Notes under the pieces: model-generated | The model's input: only the letters and a program-made list of their open reading frames with translations | The model's database searches: none | What the model was told of the DNA's origin: nothing | Shown here: positions 25,893 to 35,144 of the stretch, piece after piece | Layout of the letters: each line of letters starts with the position of its first letter | How positions within the stretch are numbered: position 1 is the stretch's first letter | Assembly: GCA_036268425.1 (NCBI GenBank) | Contig: DATAUE010000175.1 | Location: 1-64,000, forward strand | Length of the DNA stretch: 64,000 nucleotides | Direction: 5' to 3' | DNA from: DATARH01 sp036268425 | GTDB lineage: Bacteria > Pseudomonadota > Alphaproteobacteria > ATCC43930 > CGMCC-115725 | Translations under genes and position numbers: made by a program

Positions 25893-27056
25893 ATGAGGAA
25901 AGGCTTTGTCGCCGGAGGCTTTGTCGTGCTCGCGATGAGCGCGGCAGCCACCCTTCCGCAATGGCTCGAGCCGGCCGGGCCGGCGGTTGCCGCGGAAACA
26001 CCGGTGCCGCCACCGGTCTCGCCGGGCGTGCCGGTCACTGCCGGCACGGTTGTCGCCGCCGACGTGCCGGTCATTCTGAACGGGATCGGCTCGGTGCAGG
26101 CCTACAACATGGTCACGATCAAGAGCCGGGTGGACGGCCAGATCATGAAAGTAGGCTTTACCGAGGGCCAGGAGGTCAAAGCCGGTACGCCGCTGTTCCA
26201 GATCGACCCGCGCCCGTATCAGGCCACCCTGGAACAGGCGCAGGCCGCCAAGGAAAAGGACCAGGTACAGCTGGCCAACGCCCAGACCGATCTGGCGCGC
26301 TATTCGCAGCTCGTCGGCTCCGGCTACCAGACCCGGCAAAGCTATGATCAGCAAAAGGCGCTGGTGGCGCAGTTCCAGGCCGCGATCAAGGGAGACGAGG
26401 CGCAGATCGACGCGGCGCAGCTCAATCTGGCTTATGCCGATATTCGTGCCCCGATCGACGGCCGGCTGGGTGCCCGCCTCGTCGACCAGGGCAATCTGGT
26501 GCGCGCGACCGACGCCACCGGCCTTGTCACGATCACTCAGCTGCAGCCGATTTTTGTGACCTTCACAGTGCCGCAGAACAACATCGACAAGCTCCGCGAG
26601 GCGCAGGCCAAGGCGCCCCTGGAGGTTCAGGCCTACAGCGCCGACGACAAAAAGATGCTGAGCGACGGCAAGCTGACCCTGATCGATAATACGGTCGACC
26701 AGGCGACCGGCACGATCCGCCTCAAGGCGACATTCGCCAATACGGACGAGAAATTGTGGCCTGGGCAGTTTGCGAACATGCGGGTCGTGCTGTCCACGCG
26801 CAAAGGCGCCGCAACGGTGCCGCAGCGGACCGTCCAGGTCGGCCCGAACGGCTATTACGCCTATGTAATCAAGCCGGACAACACGGTGGAGCGGCGGCCG
26901 GTCGACATCGCCGCCACCCAGAACGGGATCGTTGTGGTCAGCAAAGGACTGAGTATCGGCGAGAAAGTCGTCGTCGATGGCCAGTACCGGCTGACCGACG
27001 GCGCGCGGGTCCGCGAGTCGGCGCCGGCGCAAGCCCCGGCGCCGGGCGCTTCATGA
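25893..27056 (+). CDS. RND efflux periplasmic adaptor (MFP, MdtA/AcrA-like)
   Basis: 387 residues. The N-terminal export sequence (residues 1-34, MRKGFVAGGFVVLAMSAAAT) lacks an evident lipobox. The lipoyl/barrel-sandwich half follows (VDGQIMKVGFTEGQEVKAG, LFQIDPRPYQATLEQAQA), then the alpha-hairpin (about residues 110-170), YADIRAPIDGRLGARLVDQG, and the beta-barrel and membrane-proximal domains. It bridges the inner-membrane pump to an outer-membrane channel. AAGGAG about 10 nt upstream supports ATG 25893. The pump gene follows after 56 nt. No TolC-like gene is present in the window. Confidence 0.92.
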   Translation: MRKGFVAGGFVVLAMSAAATLPQWLEPAGPAVAAETPVPPPVSPGVPVTAGTVVAADVPVILNGIGSVQAYNMVTIKSRVDGQIMKVGFTEGQEVKAGTPLFQIDPRPYQATLEQAQAAKEKDQVQLANAQTDLARYSQLVGSGYQTRQSYDQQKALVAQFQAAIKGDEAQIDAAQLNLAYADIRAPIDGRLGARLVDQGNLVRATDATGLVTITQLQPIFVTFTVPQNNIDKLREAQAKAPLEVQAYSADDKKMLSDGKLTLIDNTVDQATGTIRLKATFANTDEKLWPGQFANMRVVLSTRKGAATVPQRTVQVGPNGYYAYVIKPDNTVERRPVDIAATQNGIVVVSKGLSIGEKVVVDGQYRLTDGARVRESAPAQAPAPGAS

Positions 27057-27112
27057 TAGCGAGGAATGAGTTTCCCGACACCTGACGTCCCCCGCTTGGA
27101 AAGCCGCCGCCG

Positions 27113-30100
27113 ATGAATATCTCCGAACCTTTTATCCGCCGCCCGATTGCCACCTCGCTCCTGATGCTGGGGATATTGGTGTTCGGTATCGGCGCCTATG
27201 GGCTGCTGCCGGTCGCCGCGCTGCCCAATGTCGATTTCCCGACGATCGTCGTGTCGGTCAATTATCCCGGCGCCAGCCCTGACACGATGGCCTCCGCCGT
27301 CGCGACGCCGCTCGAACAGCAATTCTCGGCGATCCCGGCGCTCGATCAGATGACCTCGACCAGCGGTATCGGCTCGATGTCGATCACGCTGCAATTCGAT
27401 CTGTCGCGCAATATCGATGCCGCCGCCGGCGACGTGCTGACGGCGATCAACGCCGCCACCGGCGTGCTGCCAAAAGATCTGCCGACCCCGCCGACCTATC
27501 GAAAAACCAATCCGGCCGACCGGCCGGTGCTGATCTACGCGGTGCACTCGAATTCGCTGCCGATCTATCGCGTCGATGATTACGCCTATACGATTCTGGC
27601 GCAGAAAATCTCGACGATTAAGGGCGTCTCGGAAGCGCGCATCTTTGGTCAACGGCCTTACGCGACACACGTCCAGGTCAACCCGGGCGAACTCTCATCC
27701 CGCGGTCTCGGCTTTGAAGACGTGCGCAACGCGCTGGTCGCCACCTCGATCAATCGCCCGAAAGGAACGCTGGAAGGCTCGCACCAGACCTTTACGCTGG
27801 ATACCAACGACCAGCTGTTCAACGCCGACGCCTATAAGAATGTCATCGTCGCCTATCGCAACGGCGCGCCGGTGCGCATGAAAGACATCGCCACGGTCAC
27901 CGACGGGGTGCAGAACCCGCGCATCGGCGCCTGGTATTTCGATACGCCCGGCGAAGGGCTGGCGATCCAGCGCCAGGCCGGCACGAACATCCAGGAGGTG
28001 GTCGATACGATCAAGGCGATGATCCCGCGCCTTGAGGAATCGATCCCGCCATCGGTCAAAGTCGATTTGGTGTCCGACCGTTCGCTGGTGGTACGCGCCG
28101 CGGTGCACGATGTGCAGTTCACGATGCTCCTGACCATCGGTCTGGTCGTCATCGTAATTTTCGTGTTCCTGCGAACGCTGTGGGCGACCGTGATCCCGAG
28201 CATGGCGGTGCCGCTATCGCTGCTCGCCACCTTCGCGATCATGTATGCCGTGGGCTACAGCCTCGACAACATCTCGCTGATGGCGCTGACGATCTCAGTC
28301 GGCTTTGTGGTCGATGACGCGATCGTGATGATCGAAAACGTCGTTCGCTATATCGAGCAGGGCGAGCGGCCGTTTGACGCGGCGTTGAAGGGCGCCGGGC
28401 AGATCGGCTTTACGATTATCTCGATCACCTTTTCGCTGATTGCCGTGTTCATCCCGCTGTTGTTCATGGGCGGGATCATCGGCCGCCTGTTCCGCGAATT
28501 CGCCGTGACCGTGACGGTGGCGGTGATGGCGTCGGCCTTTATCTCGCTGACTCTGACGCCGGTCCTGTGCTCGCTGTTTCTTAAGGAGCACCAGCAAGAG
28601 AACATGGGCCGACTCAACCGCATGGCCGAAGGCTTTTTCAATGCGGTCATCCGCGGTTATGACCGCGGCCTGATGTTTGTCTTCCGGCACCAACTCATCG
28701 CGCTGCTGTCGACGTTGACCCTGATCGGCGTCACCGGCTACCTCTATGTCATCATTCCAAAAGGGTTTTTCCCCGAGCAGGACACCGGGTTCATCTTTGG
28801 GCAGGCGGAGGCGCGGCAAGATATCTCGTTCAATGCGATGTCGGACCTCACCCACCAGTTTGTCGATATCGTCAAACAGGACCCGGCGGTTTCGGGCGTC
28901 TTTTCGTTCACCGGCGCCAGCGCCTACAACCCGACCGAGAATACGGCGCGTGTCTTTATCCAGTTGAAGCCGCACGATCAGCGCACCGAAACCTCGAACC
29001 AGATCATCCAGCGGCTGCGCCCCAAAGTCGGGGCGGTCCAGGGTGCCAAGTTCTTTATGCAATCGGGACAGGACATCAGCGTCGGTGGCCGGCTCAGCCG
29101 CACCCTCTACCAATACACGCTGACGGACAACAACCTCGACGAACTGAACCATTGGGCGCCGATCGTCGAGGCGGCGATGCAGAAAGCGCCGGAATTGCAG
29201 GATGTGGCGTCGGATCAGCAGATCGCCGCGCCGCACATCGCGATCGAGATTGATCGCGATGCGGTGTCGCGCCTCGGCATCTCACCCTCGCTGATCGACG
29301 AGACGCTGTACGACGCGTTCGGCCAGCGGCAGGTCTCGACGATCTATACCCAGACCAGCCAGTACAAGGTGGTTCTCGAGGTTCAGCCGCAATACCAGAC
29401 CGACCCGACGGCGCTGAACAAGATCTACATCTCCGGTCCTAACGGGGCGCAGATTCCGCTGAGCGCCTTTGCGCATTTCACCTCGAAGGTGCAGTCGCTG
29501 TCGGTCAATCACCAAGGCCAGTTCCCGGCGGTGACTCTGTCGTTCAACCTGTCGCCGGGTTACGCGATCGGCCAGGCGGTCGAGAAAATCCGCGACGTGC
29601 AGGCGCAACTGCATATGCCGCCGACGGTCGACGGTGCATTCCAGGGCACCGCGCAGGCGTTTCAGGCATCGCTGTCGTCAACGCCGCTGCTCGTCGCGGC
29701 TGCGATCCTCGTCGTCTACATTGTGCTCGGCATGCTGTACGAGAGTTACATTCACCCGCTGACGATCCTGTCGGCGCTGCCGTCGGCCGGCGTTGGTGCG
29801 CTGCTGGCGCTGATGATCCTGCATTACGATCTCAGCGTCATCGCGATGATCGGCGTTATCCTACTGATCGGTATCGTCAAAAAGAACGCGATCATGATGA
29901 TCGACTTCGCGCTGACCGCCGAGCGCTACGAAGGCAAGAGCCCGCGCGATGCGATCCACGAGGCATGCCTGCTGCGTTTCCGGCCGATTATGATGACGAC
30001 CTTCGCGGCGCTATTCGGCGGCTTGCCGATCGCGCTCGGCGGCGGTGCCGGCTCGGAATTGCGACGGCCGCTTGGTATCGCGATCGTCGGCGGATTGCTC

Positions 30101-30268
30101 GTCTCGCAATGGCTGACGCTGTATACGACGCCGGTGGTGTATCTGTACCTCGATCGCCTGAGCCATTGGCTGGGCGGTTCGCGGCGGCGCTCGCGCCTCG
30201 CGAACGCGCTGTCGGAACCGCCGGCCCAGCCGGGTATGGTCGAGGATCCTCATGGCGCCGCCGAGTGA
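27113..30268 (+). CDS. RND multidrug efflux pump, inner-membrane subunit (MdtB/MdtC/AcrB-like)
   Basis: 1051 residues, full length for HAE-1 pumps. It starts FIRRPIATSLLMLGILVFG; TM4 carries the proton-relay aspartates in GFVVDDAIVMIENV, and TM10 carries the lysine region IGIVKKNAIMMIDFA. The two large periplasmic loops lie at about residues 40-330 and 550-860. It exports drugs, detergents or metabolites using the proton gradient. GAVGRLF-type conserved loops (MGGIIGRLFREFAVTVTVAV) are intact. It overlaps the MarR gene by 17 nt, indicating one operon. Confidence 0.94.
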   Translation: MNISEPFIRRPIATSLLMLGILVFGIGAYGLLPVAALPNVDFPTIVVSVNYPGASPDTMASAVATPLEQQFSAIPALDQMTSTSGIGSMSITLQFDLSRNIDAAAGDVLTAINAATGVLPKDLPTPPTYRKTNPADRPVLIYAVHSNSLPIYRVDDYAYTILAQKISTIKGVSEARIFGQRPYATHVQVNPGELSSRGLGFEDVRNALVATSINRPKGTLEGSHQTFTLDTNDQLFNADAYKNVIVAYRNGAPVRMKDIATVTDGVQNPRIGAWYFDTPGEGLAIQRQAGTNIQEVVDTIKAMIPRLEESIPPSVKVDLVSDRSLVVRAAVHDVQFTMLLTIGLVVIVIFVFLRTLWATVIPSMAVPLSLLATFAIMYAVGYSLDNISLMALTISVGFVVDDAIVMIENVVRYIEQGERPFDAALKGAGQIGFTIISITFSLIAVFIPLLFMGGIIGRLFREFAVTVTVAVMASAFISLTLTPVLCSLFLKEHQQENMGRLNRMAEGFFNAVIRGYDRGLMFVFRHQLIALLSTLTLIGVTGYLYVIIPKGFFPEQDTGFIFGQAEARQDISFNAMSDLTHQFVDIVKQDPAVSGVFSFTGASAYNPTENTARVFIQLKPHDQRTETSNQIIQRLRPKVGAVQGAKFFMQSGQDISVGGRLSRTLYQYTLTDNNLDELNHWAPIVEAAMQKAPELQDVASDQQIAAPHIAIEIDRDAVSRLGISPSLIDETLYDAFGQRQVSTIYTQTSQYKVVLEVQPQYQTDPTALNKIYISGPNGAQIPLSAFAHFTSKVQSLSVNHQGQFPAVTLSFNLSPGYAIGQAVEKIRDVQAQLHMPPTVDGAFQGTAQAFQASLSSTPLLVAAAILVVYIVLGMLYESYIHPLTILSALPSAGVGALLALMILHYDLSVIAMIGVILLIGIVKKNAIMMIDFALTAERYEGKSPRDAIHEACLLRFRPIMMTTFAALFGGLPIALGGGAGSELRRPLGIAIVGGLLVSQWLTLYTTPVVYLYLDRLSHWLGGSRRRSRLANALSEPPAQPGMVEDPHGAAE

Positions 30269-30806
30269 TCCGTCGCGGGTCGTGCCGCTGATGCCCTCGT
30301 CATCCCTGCCCTCGCCGCATGACGCTGCGGCGGTCCGCCCCGACCCGGCTGTGTTGCAGGCCAATGTCGGTGCATTGCTGCACGATGTGGCGCGCCTGAT
30401 CCGCCGGCGGTTCGAACGGCGCGCCCGGCAAACCGGGTTGCCGATTACCCGCCAACAGGCTCGTGCATTGCTGCATATCGCCCGCAATGAAGGCCTCAGT
30501 CAGGCCGCGGTCGCGACAATGCTCGATGTCGAGCCGATTGCGCTGGTACGCCTGCTCGATCGGCTGCACGAAGAAGGGCTGGTCGAACGCCATGCTCATC
30601 CTACCGATCGCCGCGTCCGTACCTTGTGGCTGACGCCGGTTGCCTGGGACGTGATCGACCGCATCCTCGCGATAAACCGAGAAGTGCGCGAGGAGACGTG
30701 CGCCGGTCTGAGCGCTGCCGAGCGGGAGATGCTGATGGCGGCGCTCGGGCATATGAAGAGCAATCTGGTTCTTGCCGAAGAGACCGAAAGCGCGGCAGCG
30801 GAATAA
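30252..30806 (+). CDS. MarR-family transcriptional regulator
   Basis: 184 residues with a disordered N-terminus of about 45 residues, then the MarR winged helix: QQARALLHIARNEGLSQAA, MLDVEPIALVRLLDRLHEEG and LVERHAHPTDRRVRTLWLTP, the last being the wing with conserved Asp-Arg-Arg. MarR proteins repress efflux operons and release DNA on binding phenolic ligands. Being the last gene of the adaptor-pump operon and overlapping the pump by 17 nt, it probably controls its own pump. Confidence 0.88.
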   Translation: MAPPSDPSRVVPLMPSSSLPSPHDAAAVRPDPAVLQANVGALLHDVARLIRRRFERRARQTGLPITRQQARALLHIARNEGLSQAAVATMLDVEPIALVRLLDRLHEEGLVERHAHPTDRRVRTLWLTPVAWDVIDRILAINREVREETCAGLSAAEREMLMAALGHMKSNLVLAEETESAAAE

Positions 30807-31674
30807 TCCGGGACATCTTCGCGGCGGCCCGTGATACCGCCGCCAGCGGGCTACAGCCGTGCAGGAAGGGTCTGCCTGCCGCTCTCGCGGGAAACGTTAG
30901 TAAACAATGCGGCGCGCGCCTCTCACAGGAGGGGATGGCGGAACTTCGCATTCTGGATGTCGCATTTTTCAAATAATTAAATATATAATTTCATGATAAT
31001 CGAGCGCGATTTTTGTATGACTTAATAAATAACTGAAAAAACAAAATCCAAATCCGTCGTGGATTCATAGGAATGTCTAAAGGCTGCGGACCGTTAACGA
31101 GCCGGAAATCCGCAGCCGGGGTTGAGACGGGAAAGCCGGCGTCAGGGGGCGAGCCATCGTTGAAGGCCGCTGTCGCCGACGCGACACGGCCTTCGATGTG
31201 ATCTCTCCAGAGACGCTGCTGTTGACCACCACACCAATGTGGCGTGCGCGGCTGAGCCGGGCATGGAGACATCTTCGTGACGGAAAAACGGCGGAAACAC
31301 TTGCCCACGCTGTGAGAGCGCCGACGCATTCGGCCTCCGGAAAATCACACTCCCGCCCAGCCAAAACGCTCCCGTTCCGGTGGGGAACCCACCCGTCAGA
31401 TTGATTTTAGCCGCGCGGTGTACAACTCATACGGAACGGATGACCCGCGCCGACACGACAGGCTACAATGCCGCCTCGCCGTCTCGGGCAACGCGATATA
31501 AGGCTCGCTCACCCGCTTGTCGAAGATCGATTTTCAGCGACAATTACAAATGATTACACGATCAGTAACCAAAAATTAACGAACATCGGTAGGAAATTAA
31601 CTTAGAGCGCAGTATATGCAGAATCCGCCCTAGGGCGAATCGCGCGCCGCAACTCGATAGGAGGCACGCAGACG
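30807..31674. other. 868-nt intergenic region
   Basis: No convincing gene. 30960-31060 is strongly AT-rich (TTAAATATATAATTTCATGA), unlike the surrounding DNA. 31080-31400 is GC-rich with short frames on both strands that resemble no family and have no SD. 31530-31600 is again AT-rich and may contain the promoter of the REC-EAL gene. No hairpin with a T-run, tRNA or repeat was recognised. The size and mosaic composition suggest a deleted gene or an old insertion, but I cannot identify it. Confidence 0.4.
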
Positions 31675-32856
31675 ATGGCTGATGACCTATTTGGCGACCG
31701 CCTGTTGATGATCGACGACGAGCCCGCCCTCGGCAACATCGTCAAGCGGGTGGCGCAAAGCAGCGGTTTTGAGGTCGTGTTCACCCAGGACCCCAGCCTT
31801 TTTATCAACACGGCCCGGCTGTGGCGTCCGACCGTCATTCTGCTCGACCTCAAAATGCCGCGAACCGACGGCATTCAGCTGTTGCGGACGCTGGCGTCCG
31901 ACAAATGCTCGGCCCGCGTCATCGTCACCAGCGGCGCCGATGCCAAAGTGCTGGAATCGGCAATGGCGCTCGGCCGCGAGCGCGGCCTGCTAATGGATGA
32001 GGCGATGCAAAAGCCGATCCGCGTGGAAGCGCTGCGCGATCGCCTGTTCGGGTTCAAGCGCGTCTCGAAGCTGCAGCTGTCGGCGGATTTGACAAAGGCG
32101 ATCGCGACGAACCAGCTGTTCCTCGAATATCAGCCAAAGCTGAACGGCAGTACCCGCCTGATCACCAGTGCCGAGGCGCTGGTGCGGTGGCAGCACCCGA
32201 CGCAAGGCGTTATTCCGCCCGACCAGTTCATCGCGCTCGCCGAGGAAATCGGTATCATAAACCGGCTGACGGACTGGGTCATGGCCGCCGCCGCGGCGCA
32301 AGCGGCGCGGTGGCGCGCGGCGGACCATCCGATCGAGGTTGCCGTCAATATTTCGGCGCGGGATATCGAGGATATCGATCTGCCGGATCGCATGGAGGAA
32401 CATTGCCTCGCGGCCGGGATCGACCCGGAATTCATGACGCTCGAACTGACCGAAACCGGCGCCATGCGCGAAGCGGTCCAGATGATGGACGTGTTGACCC
32501 GGCTGCGTATCAAAGGGTTCAAACTGTCGATCGATGATTTCGGGACGGGATATTCATCCCTTGTCCAGTTGCAGAAAATGCCGTTTTCGGAGATCAAGAT
32601 CGACAAGTCGTTTGTCATGGAGATGATGACCAACGATAGCTGCCGCGTGATTGTCGAGATCATTCTCGATCTTGCGCGCAAACTCGGCCTGTCGAGCGTC
32701 GCCGAGGGCGTGGAAAGCGAGGCCGCGCTCAACGCCCTGATCGAGATGGGCTGCAACACCGCCCAGGGCTATCATTTGTCGCGGCCGATCGCGGCGAGCG
32801 GCGTTACCGACGTCCGCAGCGAATTCGAGGCGGCACGGAAAAAAGTGGCAGCCTAA
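31675..32856 (+). CDS. Response regulator with EAL domain (cyclic-di-GMP phosphodiesterase)
   Basis: 393 residues. The REC domain (residues 9-120) has the acidic pair in LLMIDDEPALG, phospho-acceptor Asp in VILLDLKMPRTDG, VTSGAD, and Lys in AMQKPIRVEAL. The EAL domain (from about residue 135) keeps the catalytic set: SAEALVRWQHP, VAVNISARD, LELTETGAM, SIDDFGTGYSS, EIKIDKSFV and AEGVESEAA. It should hydrolyse c-di-GMP under phosphorylation control. No histidine kinase is adjacent. SD is GGAGG about 10 nt upstream of the ATG. c-di-GMP commonly governs exopolysaccharide and motility. Confidence 0.92.
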   Translation: MADDLFGDRLLMIDDEPALGNIVKRVAQSSGFEVVFTQDPSLFINTARLWRPTVILLDLKMPRTDGIQLLRTLASDKCSARVIVTSGADAKVLESAMALGRERGLLMDEAMQKPIRVEALRDRLFGFKRVSKLQLSADLTKAIATNQLFLEYQPKLNGSTRLITSAEALVRWQHPTQGVIPPDQFIALAEEIGIINRLTDWVMAAAAAQAARWRAADHPIEVAVNISARDIEDIDLPDRMEEHCLAAGIDPEFMTLELTETGAMREAVQMMDVLTRLRIKGFKLSIDDFGTGYSSLVQLQKMPFSEIKIDKSFVMEMMTNDSCRVIVEIILDLARKLGLSSVAEGVESEAALNALIEMGCNTAQGYHLSRPIAASGVTDVRSEFEAARKKVAA

Positions 32857-32905
32857 GCCGACCGGCCTGAGCGGGTCGGCCGAGGTCAGGCTGCCATCAT
32901 CGGCC

Positions 32906-33448
32906 TCAGCCCGGGCCGGTCGTTACGCTTTCGATGACTTCCGCCTCATGGGTTTTCAGATTGAATTTGAGGCGCGGCACTCGTTCCAGGTCGGTGCCAG
33001 TGACCCGGACAAAGCGGGCGCCATCGGGATAATCGATCGAGTGGACATCGCGGATGCCGTAGGTGCCGGCATGACCGGGCTCCAGCCGGTACTTGCGCGC
33101 CACCTCGATTTCTGCCGGGCCCGGGCCGTCGCCCTTGGTGCGGCGCCACTCGGTCATGTCGGTATATTCGGTCGCCTGCCCATAGATCGCCCAGGACGCG
33201 CCGTGATCGTGCGGCGGCGATACCGAGGCCTTGGTGTTGACATGCGACAGCACGACAAAGCCCAGGTCAGGGTCTTCGTACAGCGTGTGGCGTCCCGCCG
33301 GCATCGCCAGCACATGGCGGTCGAGAAACGCCGGCTCGGCGAGCAGCTTTTCGAGGTTGCGGCGCACAACCTCCCGGCCGCCGGGGCCGTTATCGGCTTT
33401 CAGCGCATCGCGGCAATCATCGCAGAACGCACCAAGATCGTAGGCCAT
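32906..33448 (-). CDS. Cupin protein, cysteine-dioxygenase-like metal-dependent enzyme
   Basis: 180 residues forming one double-stranded beta-helix. The metal motif is SPPHDHGASWAIYGQATEYT (two histidines and a following acidic/tyrosine stretch), with the distal histidine likely in RDVHSIDYPDGARF. This is the pattern of 3-mercaptopropionate or cysteine dioxygenase relatives, although the typical Cys-Tyr crosslink pair is not obvious. GAGGAG precedes ATG 33448. It lies 14 nt downstream of an SDR gene on the same strand, so the two are probably one operon. Confidence 0.78.
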   Translation of the reverse strand: MAYDLGAFCDDCRDALKADNGPGGREVVRRNLEKLLAEPAFLDRHVLAMPAGRHTLYEDPDLGFVVLSHVNTKASVSPPHDHGASWAIYGQATEYTDMTEWRRTKGDGPGPAEIEVARKYRLEPGHAGTYGIRDVHSIDYPDGARFVRVTGTDLERVPRLKFNLKTHEAEVIESVTTGPG

Positions 33449-33462
33449 AGCGCTTCTCCTCT

Positions 33463-34215
33463 TCAGGTGGCGAGGTAGCCGCCGTCGACATAAAGCTCGG
33501 CGCCGGTGATGTAGGATGCCTCATCCGAGGCCAGGAACAAGACCGCGTTGGCGACTTCTTCCACCCGGCCGTCGCGGCCGAGCGGCACCTGTTCCAGCAT
33601 CTTGGCGCGGGTTGCCGGGTCGGCGGTGCGGCCCGACGTGCGCATCGGCGGCATCAGCCCCGGATGTACCGAATTGACGCGGATATTGTGGCGCCCCTGC
33701 TGTACCGCGCCGACCTTGGTCATCGTCCGCACCGCGCCTTTCGAGGCGTTGTAGGCGGCATGGATGCCGCGCTGGCCGGTAACGCCGGAAATCGACGAGA
33801 TGTTGACGATCGCGCCGCCGCCGAGCCTGCGCATTTGCGGGATCGCATATTTCATCCCGAAAAAGGCGCCGCGCGCGTTGACGTCCATGATCTTGTCCCA
33901 GGCCGGCGTGTCGAACAGGTCATCGACCGCGCTGCCGCTGATCCCGGCATTGTTGACCAGGATATCGAGCTTGCCGAAACCGGCGACAGTCGCGTCGACA
34001 ACCGCTTTCCAGTTGGCTTCGTCGGTCACATCGAGATGATGGAATGCGGCGGCGCCGTTCGCCTGGGCGATTTCGTCGACGATCTTGCGCCCCTCGTCAT
34101 CGAGTTGGTCGGTGACGGCGACTTTGCAGCCTTCGCGGGCAAAGATGCGCGCCATGCTGGCGCCCATTCCCGATGCAGCGCCGGTGATCAGCGCCACTTT
34201 GCCTTCGAGCCTCAT
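33463..34215 (-). CDS. Short-chain dehydrogenase/reductase (classical SDR)
   Basis: 250 residues. The cofactor motif is LITGAASGMGASMARIF; NNAGISG and the catalytic set follow, with Ser in VNISSISGV and Tyr/Lys in YNASKGAV. The C-terminus ends GAELYVDGGYLAT, as in cyclohexanol, 3-oxoacyl and glucose-type dehydrogenases. Asp in VAVTDQLDDEG suggests NAD preference. GGGAGG lies upstream of ATG 34215. Substrate is unknown; the operon partner is the cupin gene downstream. Confidence 0.9.
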   Translation of the reverse strand: MRLEGKVALITGAASGMGASMARIFAREGCKVAVTDQLDDEGRKIVDEIAQANGAAAFHHLDVTDEANWKAVVDATVAGFGKLDILVNNAGISGSAVDDLFDTPAWDKIMDVNARGAFFGMKYAIPQMRRLGGGAIVNISSISGVTGQRGIHAAYNASKGAVRTMTKVGAVQQGRHNIRVNSVHPGLMPPMRTSGRTADPATRAKMLEQVPLGRDGRVEEVANAVLFLASDEASYITGAELYVDGGYLAT

Positions 34216-34238
34216 CCGTCCCTCCCGTTCCGATTTCT

Positions 34239-34276
34239 GTCAGTTGACCCCGGCTTTCCGTCAGTTGACCCCGGCT
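34239..34276. repeat. 21-nt-spaced direct duplication at the 3' end of the sirtuin gene
   Basis: GTCAGTTGACCCCGGCT occurs at 34239-34255 and again at 34260-34276. The second copy encodes the last residues and stop of the Sir2 gene; the first lies just beyond the stop. It looks like a recent tandem duplication, with the original stop kept. Confidence 0.7.
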
Positions 34277-35016
34277 GCGGTGCCGAGCGTATCGCCGATC
34301 GGTTCGTGCAACACAAGATCGGCGAAGCGGTCGAGGCCGGTCGGCTCGCGGTTGACGATAACGAGGGTCGCGCCATTGCGCTTTGCCAGTTCGGGGAACC
34401 CGGCTGCCGGATAAACGACGAGGGACGACCCGAGCACGATGAACAGATCGGCCGCTAGGGTTTCTTCTTCGGCGCGGCGCATGGCCAGAAACGGCATCTG
34501 CTGGCCGAATGAAACCGTCGCGGTCTTGACGTGGCCGAGGCATTTGTCGCAGGTCGGCACCGTGCCGTCGTGCTCGAAGGCCAGGCGCAGATCGGCGATT
34601 TCATAACGCGCATCGCAATCGAGGCAGGTCGCGTACATCGTATTGCCGTGCAGTTCGATGATGCGCTCCGTCGGAATGCCGGAGGCCTCGTGCAGCCCGT
34701 CGATGTTCTGTGTAATGATCGCAGCGACCTTGCCGCGGCGCACCAGCGCATCGACCGCCCGATGCCCGCGATTGGGTGCGGCCGCACGGAAAATGTCCTC
34801 CATCGCAAAGCGCCTGCGCCAGGTTTCGCGCCGCGCTTCCTCGGAGGCGAGGAACTCGCTGAAATCGATTGGCGCCATCTGCGTCCAGATGCCGCCGGGG
34901 CTGCGAAAATCCGGGATGCCGGATTCGGTGCTGATGCCGGCGCCGGTAAAGACGACGGCCCGCCGGGAGGCGGCGATCAGCTGCGCCAGCGCGGCGCTTC
35001 CATCCTGTGTGATCAT
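34261..35016 (-). CDS. Sir2-family NAD-dependent protein deacylase
   Basis: 251 residues. NAD-binding motifs are VVFTGAGISTESGIPDFRSP and ITQNIDGLHEASG; the catalytic histidine is in IIELHGNTMY; zinc ligands are CLDC and CDKC, 33 residues apart; then FGQQMP and LFIVLGSSLVVYPAAGFPEL. Sirtuins remove acetyl or other acyl groups from lysines using NAD+, for example reactivating acyl-CoA synthetases. ATG 35016 (MITQDGSAALAQ) is taken as the start; the frame to 35055 has no SD. A hydrolase gene is divergent 129 nt away. Confidence 0.92.
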   Translation of the reverse strand: MITQDGSAALAQLIAASRRAVVFTGAGISTESGIPDFRSPGGIWTQMAPIDFSEFLASEEARRETWRRRFAMEDIFRAAAPNRGHRAVDALVRRGKVAAIITQNIDGLHEASGIPTERIIELHGNTMYATCLDCDARYEIADLRLAFEHDGTVPTCDKCLGHVKTATVSFGQQMPFLAMRRAEEETLAADLFIVLGSSLVVYPAAGFPELAKRNGATLVIVNREPTGLDRFADLVLHEPIGDTLGTAAGVN

Positions 35017-35144
35017 GCCGCTACTTTGGCAAAAGCGCCGCACGCCGCCAAGCAATCCCGCGTGGGTTGTGCTATTTCGGGCAAGGCGGCGTTTGGTCCC
35101 GCCAGCACGGTGCGATGCGGTGCGGCGCGACCGAGGAGGAACGG

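Noticed and set aside
30991..31364. Overlapping minus-strand short frames in the 868-nt gap
   Set aside because: Several overlapping frames of similar length, no SD and no recognisable motif; none can be preferred.
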